Shown here piece by piece: positions 27,092-36,106 of a stretch of 64,000 bases of DNA (positions are counted from its first letter, which is position 1; every line of letters starts with the position of its first letter). The position numbers and the translations under genes were made by a program. Origin of the DNA: Porphyrobacter sp. LM 6 (GTDB lineage: Bacteria > Pseudomonadota > Alphaproteobacteria > Sphingomonadales > Sphingomonadaceae); NCBI RefSeq assembly GCF_001720465.1, contig NZ_CP017113.1, positions 992,001 to 1,056,000 on the forward strand, in the 5' to 3' direction. A model generated the notes under the pieces. It saw only the letters and a program-made list of their open reading frames with translations, did not search any database and had not been told where the DNA came from.

Positions 27092-30000
27092 TCAGACATC
27101 CCCGCTTAGCGTGAATGACACATCGAGGTCATCATACAGAGCGATTTGCATTTTGAGATCACTTAGGGCTGCAATCAGCGCATCCAATTGGGCAGGAGAT
27201 GTTATCTTGCTCGGCACCGGAACAGAGCGAGACATCGTTCTGGGTTCTCGAACTCCGCCCGTCTCTGTTTCCCCTTTAATATCTTGGAGGCGGCGTTCCT
27301 CATATTGGCGGATGATTGAGCGCTTCAGCTCTTCCACCGTCGTGCTGATCTCGTAATCTCTGGCCAAAAGCTTCCTCAGTCCAGCCAGATCCTCCGCCGC
27401 GGAAAGGCCCAGCGCCTCTAACTGTGCAAGCGTGTTGCTGCGCTCTTCTTGCGTTAGGCCTGCCCATTGGGGCAGCCGCTGAAGGTCTTCCGCCCCATCC
27501 TTTAGGCGCACCTTCTGTTGATCGGAGAGGGAGCTAACGGCTTCTCGCACACGAGCTTTGACATGCGTGAGGAGCGAATTGAGATCAGCGGCATGCTTGA
27601 AAAAGTCATCCTTCTGGAGCCGCTCGTTCAGCATCGTCAGATCATCATTAAGCTCCTTGCGAAGCCCACCAGGTGCACCGGTGCTGGGAAGGTCTTCAAT
27701 ATCGCGGCGGTGGGCTTGAAGCTCGCGTACCGTGATGTCGAGACCGTTATCAAGCGCCCGCTTGACCTCAAGCGCCCACTTCAAATTTTCGTATATTGCG
27801 GACTCTTCTGCCCCAAGGCGCTGAGGCGCATCCGAAGCATCGGTGAAAAGAACGTCGGCTATGTCTTGGTTCATGGTCCGAACGCGTTCGCTGCCGGCGA
27901 GGCCTAACCCACTCAACTTCTCTGACAATGACCCATAGTCGTTCTGAAACCTTGGAAAATACTTCGCCGCAGCTCTGCTGATTTCCTGCTCAAGGGGAAT
28001 GACAATGTCACCGACAAGCTCGGTCAAGCGCTCTGCAGCTCGACCAAGGGTTTCGTTGGAAGGACGCTCTTCTCTGAGTGACACACCGATCGGCTTGAAG
28101 GAGTTATTGGTTTTCAGGGCATCAATTGCTTGCTGCCCTGCTGCGGTAACCTCTCTCCCTGAAACCTTGAGCTTTATCTCGCCGGCCATTAGCATTGCTG
28201 CTAGTATGTAGCGGGTCGTGTCTGGTGACCAACCAAAGGGATCGCTGCTGAAGTGGTCCAGCAACCGCTTTCCATCGACTACACCGCTTTTATCAATGTA
28301 GTCGCGAATGCTGATCATAGCCTTGTGATCAGTCCGGAAGCCTGCGCGCCCACCAGCGGACTGCACGAGCCCGAGTGGATCCAGGCTGCTACTTATAGCC
28401 GTCGGGTTAGCTACCTTGAGAAATTTTTCAGCAGTATCAGTCGCGACTCTCTCGGGCGCTTCGGCATAGCGATCGAAGACTTGCCCTGCCACGTCGGCCA
28501 AAAGCTTCTTTGAAGCTTCGAGGAGATCAACGTTGAAAGTTGAGACCGCCGTGGCCTGCCCCCTAAAGATGAAGGAGCCGCCCTGCAGCGTTTGCTTGAT
28601 CTTGCTTTTCAGCTCGGCGGCGAGCTTGGCGGCTCTATCGAGTTGAGCCGCGCAATAGTCCCTGATTTCCTGATCAGGTTCGTTGCGATGAAGCTCTGCG
28701 ATCCTTTGACTGCGGTAGATTTCATTCGCGAAATCGTCGAGATCGGGGTTGCTGCGGGCGAGGAGCCCAATGACGTTCTTACCCGTGCGGCTCCGGGAAT
28801 CATCAAGCATCCGGTTGCGAGCGGCATCATGGTCTGAGCCGGTGGCCAGCTCGACTATCATTTGAATTGGGTTCTGCTCACCGGCCAAGCTCGTGGCAGC
28901 TCCACCAGATTGGATCTTGAGCCCCGAAGCGACCGCCAATGTGCCGTGCAGGTTTGTCCTTGGCAAAGGGTCGAATGTATCTCGCAGGGCATCGTTGAAT
29001 GCGCGTCGAACATCGACTGAACGTAATGCCAGGCCTCCACGTTCCTGTTCAATGTCACGAAGCTTCTCGCTCAAGAATACGAGATACCCGTCCTTTTCCC
29101 CGAGCGGCACGAGGACATCCTTGAGCATTTCATCAACGGCGTTCCGCACCTTATCAAGTTCCGAAGTTGCGGTGATCGAGGACTGCATCAAGCTCGCAAC
29201 ATTCTCCACCGTGATGGGGAGATTGCTAAGTATCTGGAGCACTGCAATGGTTTTCGCGACATCCTGATGTCGCTGAGTATCTGGGAACCGAACCAGGACT
29301 TTGCCTACCGCCTGGTGGATCGAGGGGAATGCGCGTCTAATATCCTTTTCGAGCTCGTTGTAGAGCGTAACCGTCGTCGCTAGCCAGCCAACAGGCTGGT
29401 CAGCCATAGCGGTAACCCCGTCCTCCCCCTTGAGAACATCCTGAACCACTTTGATGGCCGAACGCAGCCCGATGCCCCCTGTCGATTTAGCAAGCGCCCC
29501 AAGTAGGTGCAGAAGGATATCAAAATGTGCCGGTAGGAATGGATAGAGGTTTATGAAGGTTTCACGGCTGAAGTCGGCACTGTAGTATTTTGCGTCTTGC
29601 AGCTTCGTATTATGCCTAAGTGCCTGCCCATAAGTATCAAAGAGTTTTCCGAGAGTGTCCTCGCCTGAGGGCGATTTGCTAAGCAGCCGTCGATAGCAGA
29701 TTTCCTTGATATCGCTTGACTCAAGATCAATTTGGATCGGGAAACGATCCTTGAGCTTGTAGAGTTTGTCTGAGTTGAGTGTGGCTCGCGGGTCATCTTC
29801 GGTCAGTGTTTGCTGGGCAGTAGAGATGATCCAAACCTTGCCATCTCCGAGGCGTTTCAGGTTCTTCGCCAGGCCGTCCAGGTTGAGGATCAGGTTGTCG
29901 CGCGAGGCCACGTACTGACCAACTTCGTCGACAATAAAAATGATATTTTCTTTTCCGCTCTTTTCGCGGACGATGTCTATCATCTCCTCGACGCGCTGAC

Positions 30001-30718
30001 CCTCAAATTGGAAGAACCCATCCGTGTTCGACGAGAATGACTTGGCATCTGGAAAGTGGTTCGGGTACATCTCATGAGCAATCTTCGGGACCAGTCCGTC
30101 GATTGCCAACGGCATGTTTTGCACACGGCTCCAAGTTGCGCCAGGTAAAGCCTCTGCGATCCGCTGGTGCAACTCATCCGTGCGGCCGTCCTTCTCGATC
30201 ATCCGCTCGAGAGCAGCGACCTTGAGGTTTTGTGAGTACCCAGCCCACTGCAGGACTTTGAAATAGAGAACCGTGGATACCTCTTCCATGGTGGCACCAG
30301 CTAACATGTCGCTGGCTAGGTCGAGCAAAACCACCGCCGCTGGGAATCGCTGCGCGACGGTGCTGAGGAGGGCCTTCGTTTGGGGTTTATGCAGCCGATC
30401 CTGCAGATGCTTGAGAAAGGGTGTTCCGTCGATGGTGCACTGGTCATCGAATGCGAGGCCCAGGTACTTGGTGAACGAGCTTTTGCCCGAGCCATAAAAG
30501 CCGGAGACCCAAACACCGACTTCGTTCTCACCGCCGGCCTCCATTGCGAGTTGCATCCGATCTAGTAGCTTGCGGAATTGCTCCTCGATGCTTTCCGTCA
30601 CAACATATTCGGAAATTTCGGCTTTCAGCCGGTCCTCTTGGGCAGCACCATAAGTGATGACCTTTTCGATCGTCCTGAAAATATCCTTAGATGGATCAAA
30701 CAATTCGCGAATGTTCAC
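27092..30718 (-). CDS. brxC: BrxC, large BREX P-loop ATPase
   Basis: BrxC (PglY-like, DUF499-related) is an essential ATPase of BREX that oligomerises and acts with PglX, PglZ and BrxB. The 1208-residue protein has Walker A VSGFYGSGKSSFTKYLG at about residues 70-85 and Walker B IIFIVDEVGQYV at about 260-275. A long predominantly helical region follows, ending in a short basic C-terminus. The N-terminus MNIRELFDPSKDIFRTIEKV is typical of BREX-1 BrxC. The gap to brxB is 30 bases, the largest in the operon, and two bases separate it from pglX. The frame is intact. Confidence 0.95.
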   Translation of the reverse strand: MNIRELFDPSKDIFRTIEKVITYGAAQEDRLKAEISEYVVTESIEEQFRKLLDRMQLAMEAGGENEVGVWVSGFYGSGKSSFTKYLGLAFDDQCTIDGTPFLKHLQDRLHKPQTKALLSTVAQRFPAAVVLLDLASDMLAGATMEEVSTVLYFKVLQWAGYSQNLKVAALERMIEKDGRTDELHQRIAEALPGATWSRVQNMPLAIDGLVPKIAHEMYPNHFPDAKSFSSNTDGFFQFEGQRVEEMIDIVREKSGKENIIFIVDEVGQYVASRDNLILNLDGLAKNLKRLGDGKVWIISTAQQTLTEDDPRATLNSDKLYKLKDRFPIQIDLESSDIKEICYRRLLSKSPSGEDTLGKLFDTYGQALRHNTKLQDAKYYSADFSRETFINLYPFLPAHFDILLHLLGALAKSTGGIGLRSAIKVVQDVLKGEDGVTAMADQPVGWLATTVTLYNELEKDIRRAFPSIHQAVGKVLVRFPDTQRHQDVAKTIAVLQILSNLPITVENVASLMQSSITATSELDKVRNAVDEMLKDVLVPLGEKDGYLVFLSEKLRDIEQERGGLALRSVDVRRAFNDALRDTFDPLPRTNLHGTLAVASGLKIQSGGAATSLAGEQNPIQMIVELATGSDHDAARNRMLDDSRSRTGKNVIGLLARSNPDLDDFANEIYRSQRIAELHRNEPDQEIRDYCAAQLDRAAKLAAELKSKIKQTLQGGSFIFRGQATAVSTFNVDLLEASKKLLADVAGQVFDRYAEAPERVATDTAEKFLKVANPTAISSSLDPLGLVQSAGGRAGFRTDHKAMISIRDYIDKSGVVDGKRLLDHFSSDPFGWSPDTTRYILAAMLMAGEIKLKVSGREVTAAGQQAIDALKTNNSFKPIGVSLREERPSNETLGRAAERLTELVGDIVIPLEQEISRAAAKYFPRFQNDYGSLSEKLSGLGLAGSERVRTMNQDIADVLFTDASDAPQRLGAEESAIYENLKWALEVKRALDNGLDITVRELQAHRRDIEDLPSTGAPGGLRKELNDDLTMLNERLQKDDFFKHAADLNSLLTHVKARVREAVSSLSDQQKVRLKDGAEDLQRLPQWAGLTQEERSNTLAQLEALGLSAAEDLAGLRKLLARDYEISTTVEELKRSIIRQYEERRLQDIKGETETGGVREPRTMSRSVPVPSKITSPAQLDALIAALSDLKMQIALYDDLDVSFTLSGDV

Positions 30719-30748
30719 CGCTTAGTCCCTTTGCCTGTTCTCAGCTTC

Positions 30749-31324
30749 TCAACCGCCGACATGGACGGAACGATAGTTTCCATCCTCGGGATAAAAGCCG
30801 AGGAATTTTAGCCGGGTTTTGCCTGTCCTTACGCCAGGATACAGAAACACCGTCGGTACGTGAAATTGCCCTTGAAGCTGGCTCTCGATAGCTCCAATCC
30901 GCAGAAATGGATGGAGCGCCTCTAAGTCTGTAACGAGCAGCAGAGCGTTCGACTTGCCTTCGAGAGACAGGAGCTCATCTTCCAGCCGCTTGAGGAGCCC
31001 TCCGCTGGCCGTGATTAGGCCAGCTAAGGATTTATTCGTTCGCTCCCAATCGAGAGGTGAAGCTTTATCCTGCGTCACGCAAAGCTCCCAGAAGGGGTCC
31101 TTTTGCAGCAAGTCCCAGATTTGCTCTGCTACCGAAAAGCAATGAACGTCCCAGCCTTCTTGGTGCAGCTTCGCCACCCAGGCAGGCGTTTGACGCTTTA
31201 CCTCAAGGATATGGTCTGGAGAAAAAATCAGATAGTAGATCGGCTCGAAGCTGGCATGACCGAGCTCGCGGCCATGGCGAATGCGCTCACGCAACTCGTC
31301 AAAGTCAGCCCTGAGTGAGGACAT
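30749..31324 (-). CDS. brxB: BrxB (DUF1788)
   Basis: BrxB is a small BREX component needed for defence and methylation; its exact role is unresolved. The 191-residue protein is a recognisable DUF1788 member: FEPIYYLIFSPDHILEVKRQ, HCFSVAEQIWDLL, LLLVTDLEALHPFLRIGAIES and VPTVFLYPGVRTGKTRLKFLG. It overlaps the end of brxA by 20 bases, so the two are probably translationally coupled. Length matches the family (about 190-200). Confidence 0.93.
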   Translation of the reverse strand: MSSLRADFDELRERIRHGRELGHASFEPIYYLIFSPDHILEVKRQTPAWVAKLHQEGWDVHCFSVAEQIWDLLQKDPFWELCVTQDKASPLDWERTNKSLAGLITASGGLLKRLEDELLSLEGKSNALLLVTDLEALHPFLRIGAIESQLQGQFHVPTVFLYPGVRTGKTRLKFLGFYPEDGNYRSVHVGG

Positions 31325-32099
31325 CGCAAAGCTCCTGCATGTTTGATTGTTTCCAGCTTATGCGGACAACATCGCCTGCAACCTGGACAATGAGGTGCCC
31401 TTTCAGGGACAGCCTTTTAAGCTCATCGAGCACATCATCTTTAGCCAGCCCGAACAACTGCCAGTCAGGATGTGATAAAAGGGCATTATCGCCAACGCCT
31501 GCGAGATGCAGGTCATAGGCCAGGTATGCAGATGCGACCGATGAGATTCTCAATGGGTGGATGCGGCGTGCCGAGCGCGAGCCTCCGGAGAGCAAGCCAT
31601 AGTCGGCACAACAACCTGTGAGATAGGCTGATATGCGTCTGACGGTTGATTCTGACCAACGTATGCTTGTTTTGCCATCATCAATCGCTCGTTCCACAAA
31701 GGCTCTGGCATCGTCGTTGGTGATGTCTGCATATCCTCCTGCATACCGAGGCCAAAACACAGTGCGTATGAAATCTCCCAAAATTGGGTTCGCGCGAGCC
31801 GTATAAATCAGCATGATTTGGGCTAAATCCGCCGCTGGAATGCTACCGGACAGCTGCTTCAAACACTGTGCAGGAGCGCCATTCGAAATAAGGTAACGTG
31901 GGGCAAAGCACTCTGAAACAATATTTCGCAGACGCCGAGCGGTGACATTGGGGAAGCGCCCTGAAGTCAGTGCAAGTTGATGCAACTGAGAGGCGGTCAT
32001 GCCTGCCACCCAGAGATCTAAAAGCTCTTTGGTCTCGTCAACCAGGCCAAGGCCGGCCTGCAGTTGGGTTGTGTAAAGGGGCCCCTCTGTCACGATCAC
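31305..32099 (-). CDS. brxA: BrxA (DUF1819)
   Basis: BrxA is a small DNA-binding BREX component with a NusB-like helical fold in the characterised example. The 264-residue protein fits DUF1819: LLDLWVAGMTASQLHQLALT, an all-helical middle section, and ESTVRRISAYLTGCCADYGLL. The C-terminus reads VVRISWKQSNMQELCDVL. The start is GTG at 32099, overlapping the upstream stop (GTGA). The length is slightly above the common 200-240, mainly at the N-terminus. Confidence 0.88.
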   Translation of the reverse strand: MIVTEGPLYTTQLQAGLGLVDETKELLDLWVAGMTASQLHQLALTSGRFPNVTARRLRNIVSECFAPRYLISNGAPAQCLKQLSGSIPAADLAQIMLIYTARANPILGDFIRTVFWPRYAGGYADITNDDARAFVERAIDDGKTSIRWSESTVRRISAYLTGCCADYGLLSGGSRSARRIHPLRISSVASAYLAYDLHLAGVGDNALLSHPDWQLFGLAKDDVLDELKRLSLKGHLIVQVAGDVVRISWKQSNMQELCDVLTQG

Positions 32100-32599
32100 C
32101 TCACCAGGTAGGGGAAAGATTGAGTGTTTGACTTGAACGATGCGCTGTAAACCGCCGCCAGGTCACCAAGATGATCATTGAGATCCGCAATGTTTCCTGT
32201 CGATACAGGACCAACACCCGCCTTTGGCATTGCTCCCGACATGCTTTCTAAGACGCTCAGCGCATTTTCCGCGTCTCCATAAAGGGTTGCAGGTGATAGC
32301 GCGTCACCATCCTCTTGCATTAAGTCATGAAGATCTTGCTCAATTTCCTCCGGTAGGCGGAAGAGATGGTATGTACCGACGCTTAGGTGCTCATCGTGCA
32401 GACGACGTGCGGCTTCAGTAACTCCGTGATATTGGGCGAGGCCCTGCGATTTTGAAAAAATCGGTTCAAGGAACAGTCGGCCGGATGCTTCATAAAATGA
32501 CGTAGGCCACCATCCAAACTGAGATCGCTCGCCCAGAAAACCTACCAGGATTCTGAGTTTCAAGACTGATGAGAGTGACGATTTTGTTTTGTAACTCAT
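32096..32599 (-). CDS. brxE: BrxE-family BREX protein
   Basis: The 167-residue protein fits the BrxE family, described mainly in BREX type 6 loci: LKLRILVGFLGERSQFGWWP, LAQYHGVTEAARRLHDEHL and TYHLFRLPEEIEQDLHDL are characteristic. Its molecular role is unknown. It sits between the regulator brxR (ATGA overlap) and brxA (GTGA overlap), exactly where type 6 loci place it. The downstream genes are a type 1 set ending in brxL, and no brxD or brxHI is present. I am confident of the family and less sure of the functional label. Confidence 0.82.
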   Translation of the reverse strand: MSYKTKSSLSSVLKLRILVGFLGERSQFGWWPTSFYEASGRLFLEPIFSKSQGLAQYHGVTEAARRLHDEHLSVGTYHLFRLPEEIEQDLHDLMQEDGDALSPATLYGDAENALSVLESMSGAMPKAGVGPVSTGNIADLNDHLGDLAAVYSASFKSNTQSFPYLVR

Positions 32600-33501
32600 A
32601 CCATCAACCCTTGTACTGAATTCGCATTAAGTAGAATAATCTGCTGATCCTGCGGTTTTCGGGCTGAAGGGTCGGTATCGAGCCCCAGCCGCTTTAGCGC
32701 ATAGTAGAGCAGCGCTCTGCGGACCGGGATCGTCACGCTCCCATTTTCCATCCCATAATCCAGCTCAATCACCCTCTTCTGGTTAGCGCTGAGATCTGGA
32801 TGAGGTCCGACCTCAAGCTCCACAACCTCATCCCAAGCCGCGTCTGATATTGCCTGCTGCTTGGCGGCTCGTGTTTGACGCGTCTCAAGGATCCGAGAGA
32901 TTACGAAATCGCGGTACTCACCGCTCTTCTCGCAGAAGGATCGGGCATGCCAGCGAAAGCCATCGAACGCTAATGCATGAGGCGCTATCCATCGCCACTC
33001 TGGATCTGGCGCTGACATTGACTGGTACAGAACTTCGATCGCCTCATGCCGCCTGATGGCGATGACGATCGATCGCAGTACGACAGGGTCAACCCCCCGC
33101 GCCGGTGCGGGCGTGGAGTCGAAGGACGATAGGTTGCCGATCCATGCGTCCTCAGGAGTAATTACCCCTTCTGCAATCGAACGGACCTGAGAAAGGTATT
33201 GGGTGGCATCGAGCTTCAGAAACAGAGGCTTGAACGCAGGAGAACGGACATAGGTTTTACCACTCTTGTCATAGACCATGTTGTCTGGAGCGAGGGCAAT
33301 GTAACGGTTGAGATCGCCTGAGGCTTGGTTGGGCGACACTCCGAATTTGTCGATCAGATCACTGCGGTTGACGTGCCCTTCCCAGAACAAGCGAAATTCG
33401 ATGAATTGGAGCTTCTGCTCCACTCCCCATCGTAAACTTGGCTTGCTGTCGTCCACGGACACCCCCGAATCACTTTTCGGAACCTTCCAAAAAGTGTGCA
33501 T
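32596..33501 (-). CDS. brxR: BrxR-like WYL-domain transcriptional regulator
   Basis: BrxR regulators are winged-helix/WYL proteins that repress BREX and other defence operons. The 301-residue protein has an N-terminal winged helix (QFIEFRLFWEGHVNRSDLID, then FGVSPNQASGDLNRYIAL). A central WYL-like domain contains AIEVLYQSMSAPDPEWRWIAPHALAFDG and RWHARSFCEKSGEYRDFVIS, and a C-terminal extension follows. It is the first gene of the brx operon, so autorepression is likely. The start at 33501 may be slightly too far upstream; a GTG 13 codons in is an alternative. Confidence 0.85.
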   Translation of the reverse strand: MHTFWKVPKSDSGVSVDDSKPSLRWGVEQKLQFIEFRLFWEGHVNRSDLIDKFGVSPNQASGDLNRYIALAPDNMVYDKSGKTYVRSPAFKPLFLKLDATQYLSQVRSIAEGVITPEDAWIGNLSSFDSTPAPARGVDPVVLRSIVIAIRRHEAIEVLYQSMSAPDPEWRWIAPHALAFDGFRWHARSFCEKSGEYRDFVISRILETRQTRAAKQQAISDAAWDEVVELEVGPHPDLSANQKRVIELDYGMENGSVTIPVRRALLYYALKRLGLDTDPSARKPQDQQIILLNANSVQGLMV

Positions 33502-33552
33502 GACATTTCTAGTTGAGATTCACCTGGGCAGGCAAGCGCGGACTGATCCCTT

Positions 33553-33954
33553 TCAGCTGCCCATCGGTTCCGACGAAAAATGCCGCCGCTGAGCTCCCCA
33601 TTCTAAGGGGAATGGGGCGGCTAGAACGGTCAGATCAATCCCGTCCCCTTGGCGCCCCTCAAGGATCGCATCGATGATGTCGGGGGCAAGCAGGGTCATG
33701 CGCATCACGCGCGTGAGATAGCTCATCCCGATCTTTTCCTTCTCTGCGAGTTCAGTGATCGAGGCATATGAGCCCTCCTCAAGCATCCGCTTCCAGCGGA
33801 ATGCTCGTGCCAGAGCCTTGAGCACGGTGTTGTCAGGCCGAGGCCGTTTCAGCTCCGAAGCTGGGGGAAGGATCATTTCCTTGCGTCCGCCGCGCTTGGT
33901 CAGTTTGAATGGTACGAAGACGGAGACAATTTTGGGTTCTTGGGTCGCCTTCAT
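33553..33954 (-). CDS. recombinase-cassette accessory protein, ParB/KorB-like helix-turn-helix
   Basis: The 133-residue protein has a basic N-terminus (VPFKLTKRGGRKEMILPP), then RAFRWKRMLEEGSYASITEL and AEKEKIGMSYLTRVMRMTLL, which resembles the helix-turn-helix used in ParB-like proteins. It ends LAAPFPLEWGAQRRHF. Its ATG overlaps the recombinase stop (ATGA). The same small protein commonly follows this recombinase in alphaproteobacteria, so it may be a DNA-binding accessory or directionality factor; that role is inference. Confidence 0.72.
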   Translation of the reverse strand: MKATQEPKIVSVFVPFKLTKRGGRKEMILPPASELKRPRPDNTVLKALARAFRWKRMLEEGSYASITELAEKEKIGMSYLTRVMRMTLLAPDIIDAILEGRQGDGIDLTVLAAPFPLEWGAQRRHFSSEPMGS

Positions 33955-35261
33955 GCAGCCGCCTCCAGGGCGGGTGCACACAACTCTCGGGCCAGGGCAC
34001 CAATGCCCTCGGTACGAAGCCGGACATCAAGGCCTTCGCTGCCGACTATGACTTTATCGACGATGATTTGAACAATCCGGGCCTGCTCGGCGGGAAATAG
34101 CTCATCCCACATCGGGTCCAGATCTCTCAGAGCCTGTCTCGCTTGGGCCTCGGTCAACGTCGGTGTGCTCCGCGTGGCCATCTTCCAAGCGCCAATGATG
34201 ACTTCAGGCTGACGGAATGCTGCCCGCAGTTGATCGACAACGGCGGCTTCGACCTCCGCAGCCGGAACCCTGCCGACATCACACGCTCCCGCACCGTTCC
34301 GAAGCAAGGTCTGGCTAATATAGTAGCGGTAGAGCTTTCCGTTCTTCAGTGTGTGCGTCGGAGAGAATGCCGCTCCATCTTGCCCCCAGATTAGCCCCTT
34401 CAGCATGGCGGGCGTGTTAGCGCGCGTGCGTCCGCCTCGAACCCGAGGGCTCTCCTTCAGGATAGAATGAACGGCATCCCAGAGCTCGGTGCTGATGATT
34501 GCCTCATGCTCGCCGGGGTACCGGTTCCCTTTGTGGACCACGTCGCCGATGTAGATTCGGTTGTTGAGCACGCGATACAGGAACCCCTTGGTGATGCGTT
34601 TGCCGTGGCGGGTCGTGATCCCTCGCTCCGCGAGCTCCCGCAGCAGATGCGTGCCCGAGCCAATCTCCCGGAACCGCTCGAAGATGTATTGGATCTTGGC
34701 GGCGCCAGACTTGTTGATCACAAGCTTGCGAGCTTTCACGTCATAGCCAAGCGGCGGCACCCCGCCCATGTACATGCCCTTAGCGCGGCTAGCGCGGAAC
34801 TTGTCGCGGATGCGCTCGGCGGTGACCTCGCGCTCAAATTGAGCGAAGGACAGAAGAACGTTGAGCGTGAGGCGGCCCATGCTGGTCGTCGTATTGAACG
34901 ACTGGGTGACCGATACAAACGTCACGTTGTTGCGCTCGAACACCTCGACCAGCTTGGCGAAGTCCATCAGTGAGCGTGACAGGCGGTCGATCTTGTAGAC
35001 CACGACCACGTCGACCAGCCCGTCCTCAATGTCGGAGAGAAGGCGCTGGATCGCTGGGCGGTCGAGAGTGCCGCCAGAGATGCCGCCATCGTCATACTGA
35101 TCGCGCACCTGGACCCAGCCTTCGGATCGCTGGCTGGCAATATAGGCCTCACAGGCCTCACGCTGGGCGTCGAGCGAGTTGAACTCTTGTTCGAGACCCT
35201 CTTCGGACGATTTGCGCGTATAGATCGCGCAGCGAAGCTTGCGGGTGATCTCGCTGCTCAT
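33951..35261 (-). CDS. large serine recombinase
   Basis: A site-specific serine recombinase of about 436 residues. The N-terminal resolvase domain starts CAIYTRKSSEEGLEQEFNSL, with the catalytic Ser in RKSS. It continues DGGISGGTLDRPAIQRLL, VVVYKIDRLSRSL and TLNVLLSFAQFEREVTAERI. A recombinase domain (GYDVKARKLVINKSGAAKI to GFLYRVLNNRIYIGDVVHKG) and a C-terminal DNA-binding region follow. ATG 35261 overlaps the DUF2924 stop (ATGA); a longer frame upstream is not supported. It could mobilise its own cassette or the larger island. No core-site repeats are visible. Confidence 0.92.
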   Translation of the reverse strand: MSSEITRKLRCAIYTRKSSEEGLEQEFNSLDAQREACEAYIASQRSEGWVQVRDQYDDGGISGGTLDRPAIQRLLSDIEDGLVDVVVVYKIDRLSRSLMDFAKLVEVFERNNVTFVSVTQSFNTTTSMGRLTLNVLLSFAQFEREVTAERIRDKFRASRAKGMYMGGVPPLGYDVKARKLVINKSGAAKIQYIFERFREIGSGTHLLRELAERGITTRHGKRITKGFLYRVLNNRIYIGDVVHKGNRYPGEHEAIISTELWDAVHSILKESPRVRGGRTRANTPAMLKGLIWGQDGAAFSPTHTLKNGKLYRYYISQTLLRNGAGACDVGRVPAAEVEAAVVDQLRAAFRQPEVIIGAWKMATRSTPTLTEAQARQALRDLDPMWDELFPAEQARIVQIIVDKVIVGSEGLDVRLRTEGIGALARELCAPALEAAA

Positions 35262-35707
35262 GCTGCCCTCCGCTTGTTCTTGAGGCCGAAGAAGACCCAG
35301 CCGTTCCAGCGTGAGCCGGTTATGGCGCGGGCAATGGCCGAAAGTGACTGGTAAGGACGACCTTGCCACTCAAAGCCATTGAGCGTGACCGTCACAGTGT
35401 GCTCGACGCCCTGCCATTCACGGACCAGACGCGTGCCTGCGATTGGTTTCAGGTCAGCTCGAATACTACGGACGGCGACGTTGCCGCCATCCAGTTGCTC
35501 GCCAAGGTCTTGAAGCCGTTTCACCGTCTCAGGTTTCAGGCCGCCATAAGCGAGCTCTTGGACGCGATAGGCCAGTCGGCTTTCCAGATAGCGCCTGTTA
35601 AATGGCGGCGGTTCGCTAGCGTAGATATCTCGCCATTGTTTCTTGAGATCGCCGATTGTGGCCGCTTTGATGGCGGCCAATCGAGCCAGCACGGGGTCGT
35701 GTTTCAT
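35258..35707 (-). CDS. DUF2924 protein of the recombinase cassette
   Basis: The 149-residue protein is a DUF2924 member: IGDLKKQWRDIYASEPPPFN, RRYLESRLAYRVQELAYGG, and GTRLVREWQGVEHTVTVTLN with WQGRPYQSLSAIARAITGS. The last block reads like a small DNA- or nucleic-acid-binding fold with RNWNGW-like Trp residues. DUF2924 genes typically precede serine recombinases in phage-like elements. It overlaps the recombinase start and the upstream gene by ATGA, forming one operon. Confidence 0.85.
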   Translation of the reverse strand: MKHDPVLARLAAIKAATIGDLKKQWRDIYASEPPPFNRRYLESRLAYRVQELAYGGLKPETVKRLQDLGEQLDGGNVAVRSIRADLKPIAGTRLVREWQGVEHTVTVTLNGFEWQGRPYQSLSAIARAITGSRWNGWVFFGLKNKRRAA

Positions 35708-35982
35708 TGTGCGTTTCTCCAGTGAGTTGGAGCCGCACTACCGCTCTGTTCGGAGGTGAAGTGTAGCGGAAAACCTTCTTTTTCGTCATATAGTTCGGGG
35801 AAATTGCGCCTGTGCAGGCGTGCCAGGCCCAAAGCCAGAATGGCGCACAATTCGTTACGCCGCTGTGCCGGCGTCATACTGTCGGGCGGGATCGGGTTTG
35901 GGCGCCATTGGGCTTCCAGGCGGCAGGGCCGATCATCTCGGTCTGCAGCTTCTGGCATATAAGTGTCAGGGGCTTTGGCCAT
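35704..35982 (-). CDS. small hypothetical protein, first gene of the recombinase cassette
   Basis: The 92-residue protein contains SMTPAQRRNELCAILALGLA and RLHRRNFPELYDE, a helical segment common to the small proteins encoded upstream of DUF2924/recombinase pairs. Its function is unknown. Its stop overlaps the DUF2924 start (ATGA). The 124 bases upstream, to the dgt stop, hold no gene and probably the cassette promoter. Confidence 0.7.
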   Translation of the reverse strand: MAKAPDTYMPEAADRDDRPCRLEAQWRPNPIPPDSMTPAQRRNELCAILALGLARLHRRNFPELYDEKEGFPLHFTSEQSGSAAPTHWRNAQ

Positions 35983-36106
35983 TTGAGTTTAGTCCGTGAT
36001 GGGGTCTGAACTCTCCTACTGAGCCTGCTTCTGGATTGTCCCACTGACTGCTTGAGATAGATTTGAGGAACGAAATTTCCACATCACCAGGGTTACCCGT
36101 GTACGA

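Noticed and set aside
33951-35261. Serine recombinase as the prophage integrase using tRNA-Ser
   Set aside because: Serine integrases rarely use tRNA 3' ends, and it is about 15 kb from the tRNA; not excluded, but unsupported.
35261-35369. Longer N-terminus of the recombinase from 35369
   Set aside because: The added 36 residues are unlike recombinases, and the ATG at 35261 has the same ATGA overlap as its neighbours.
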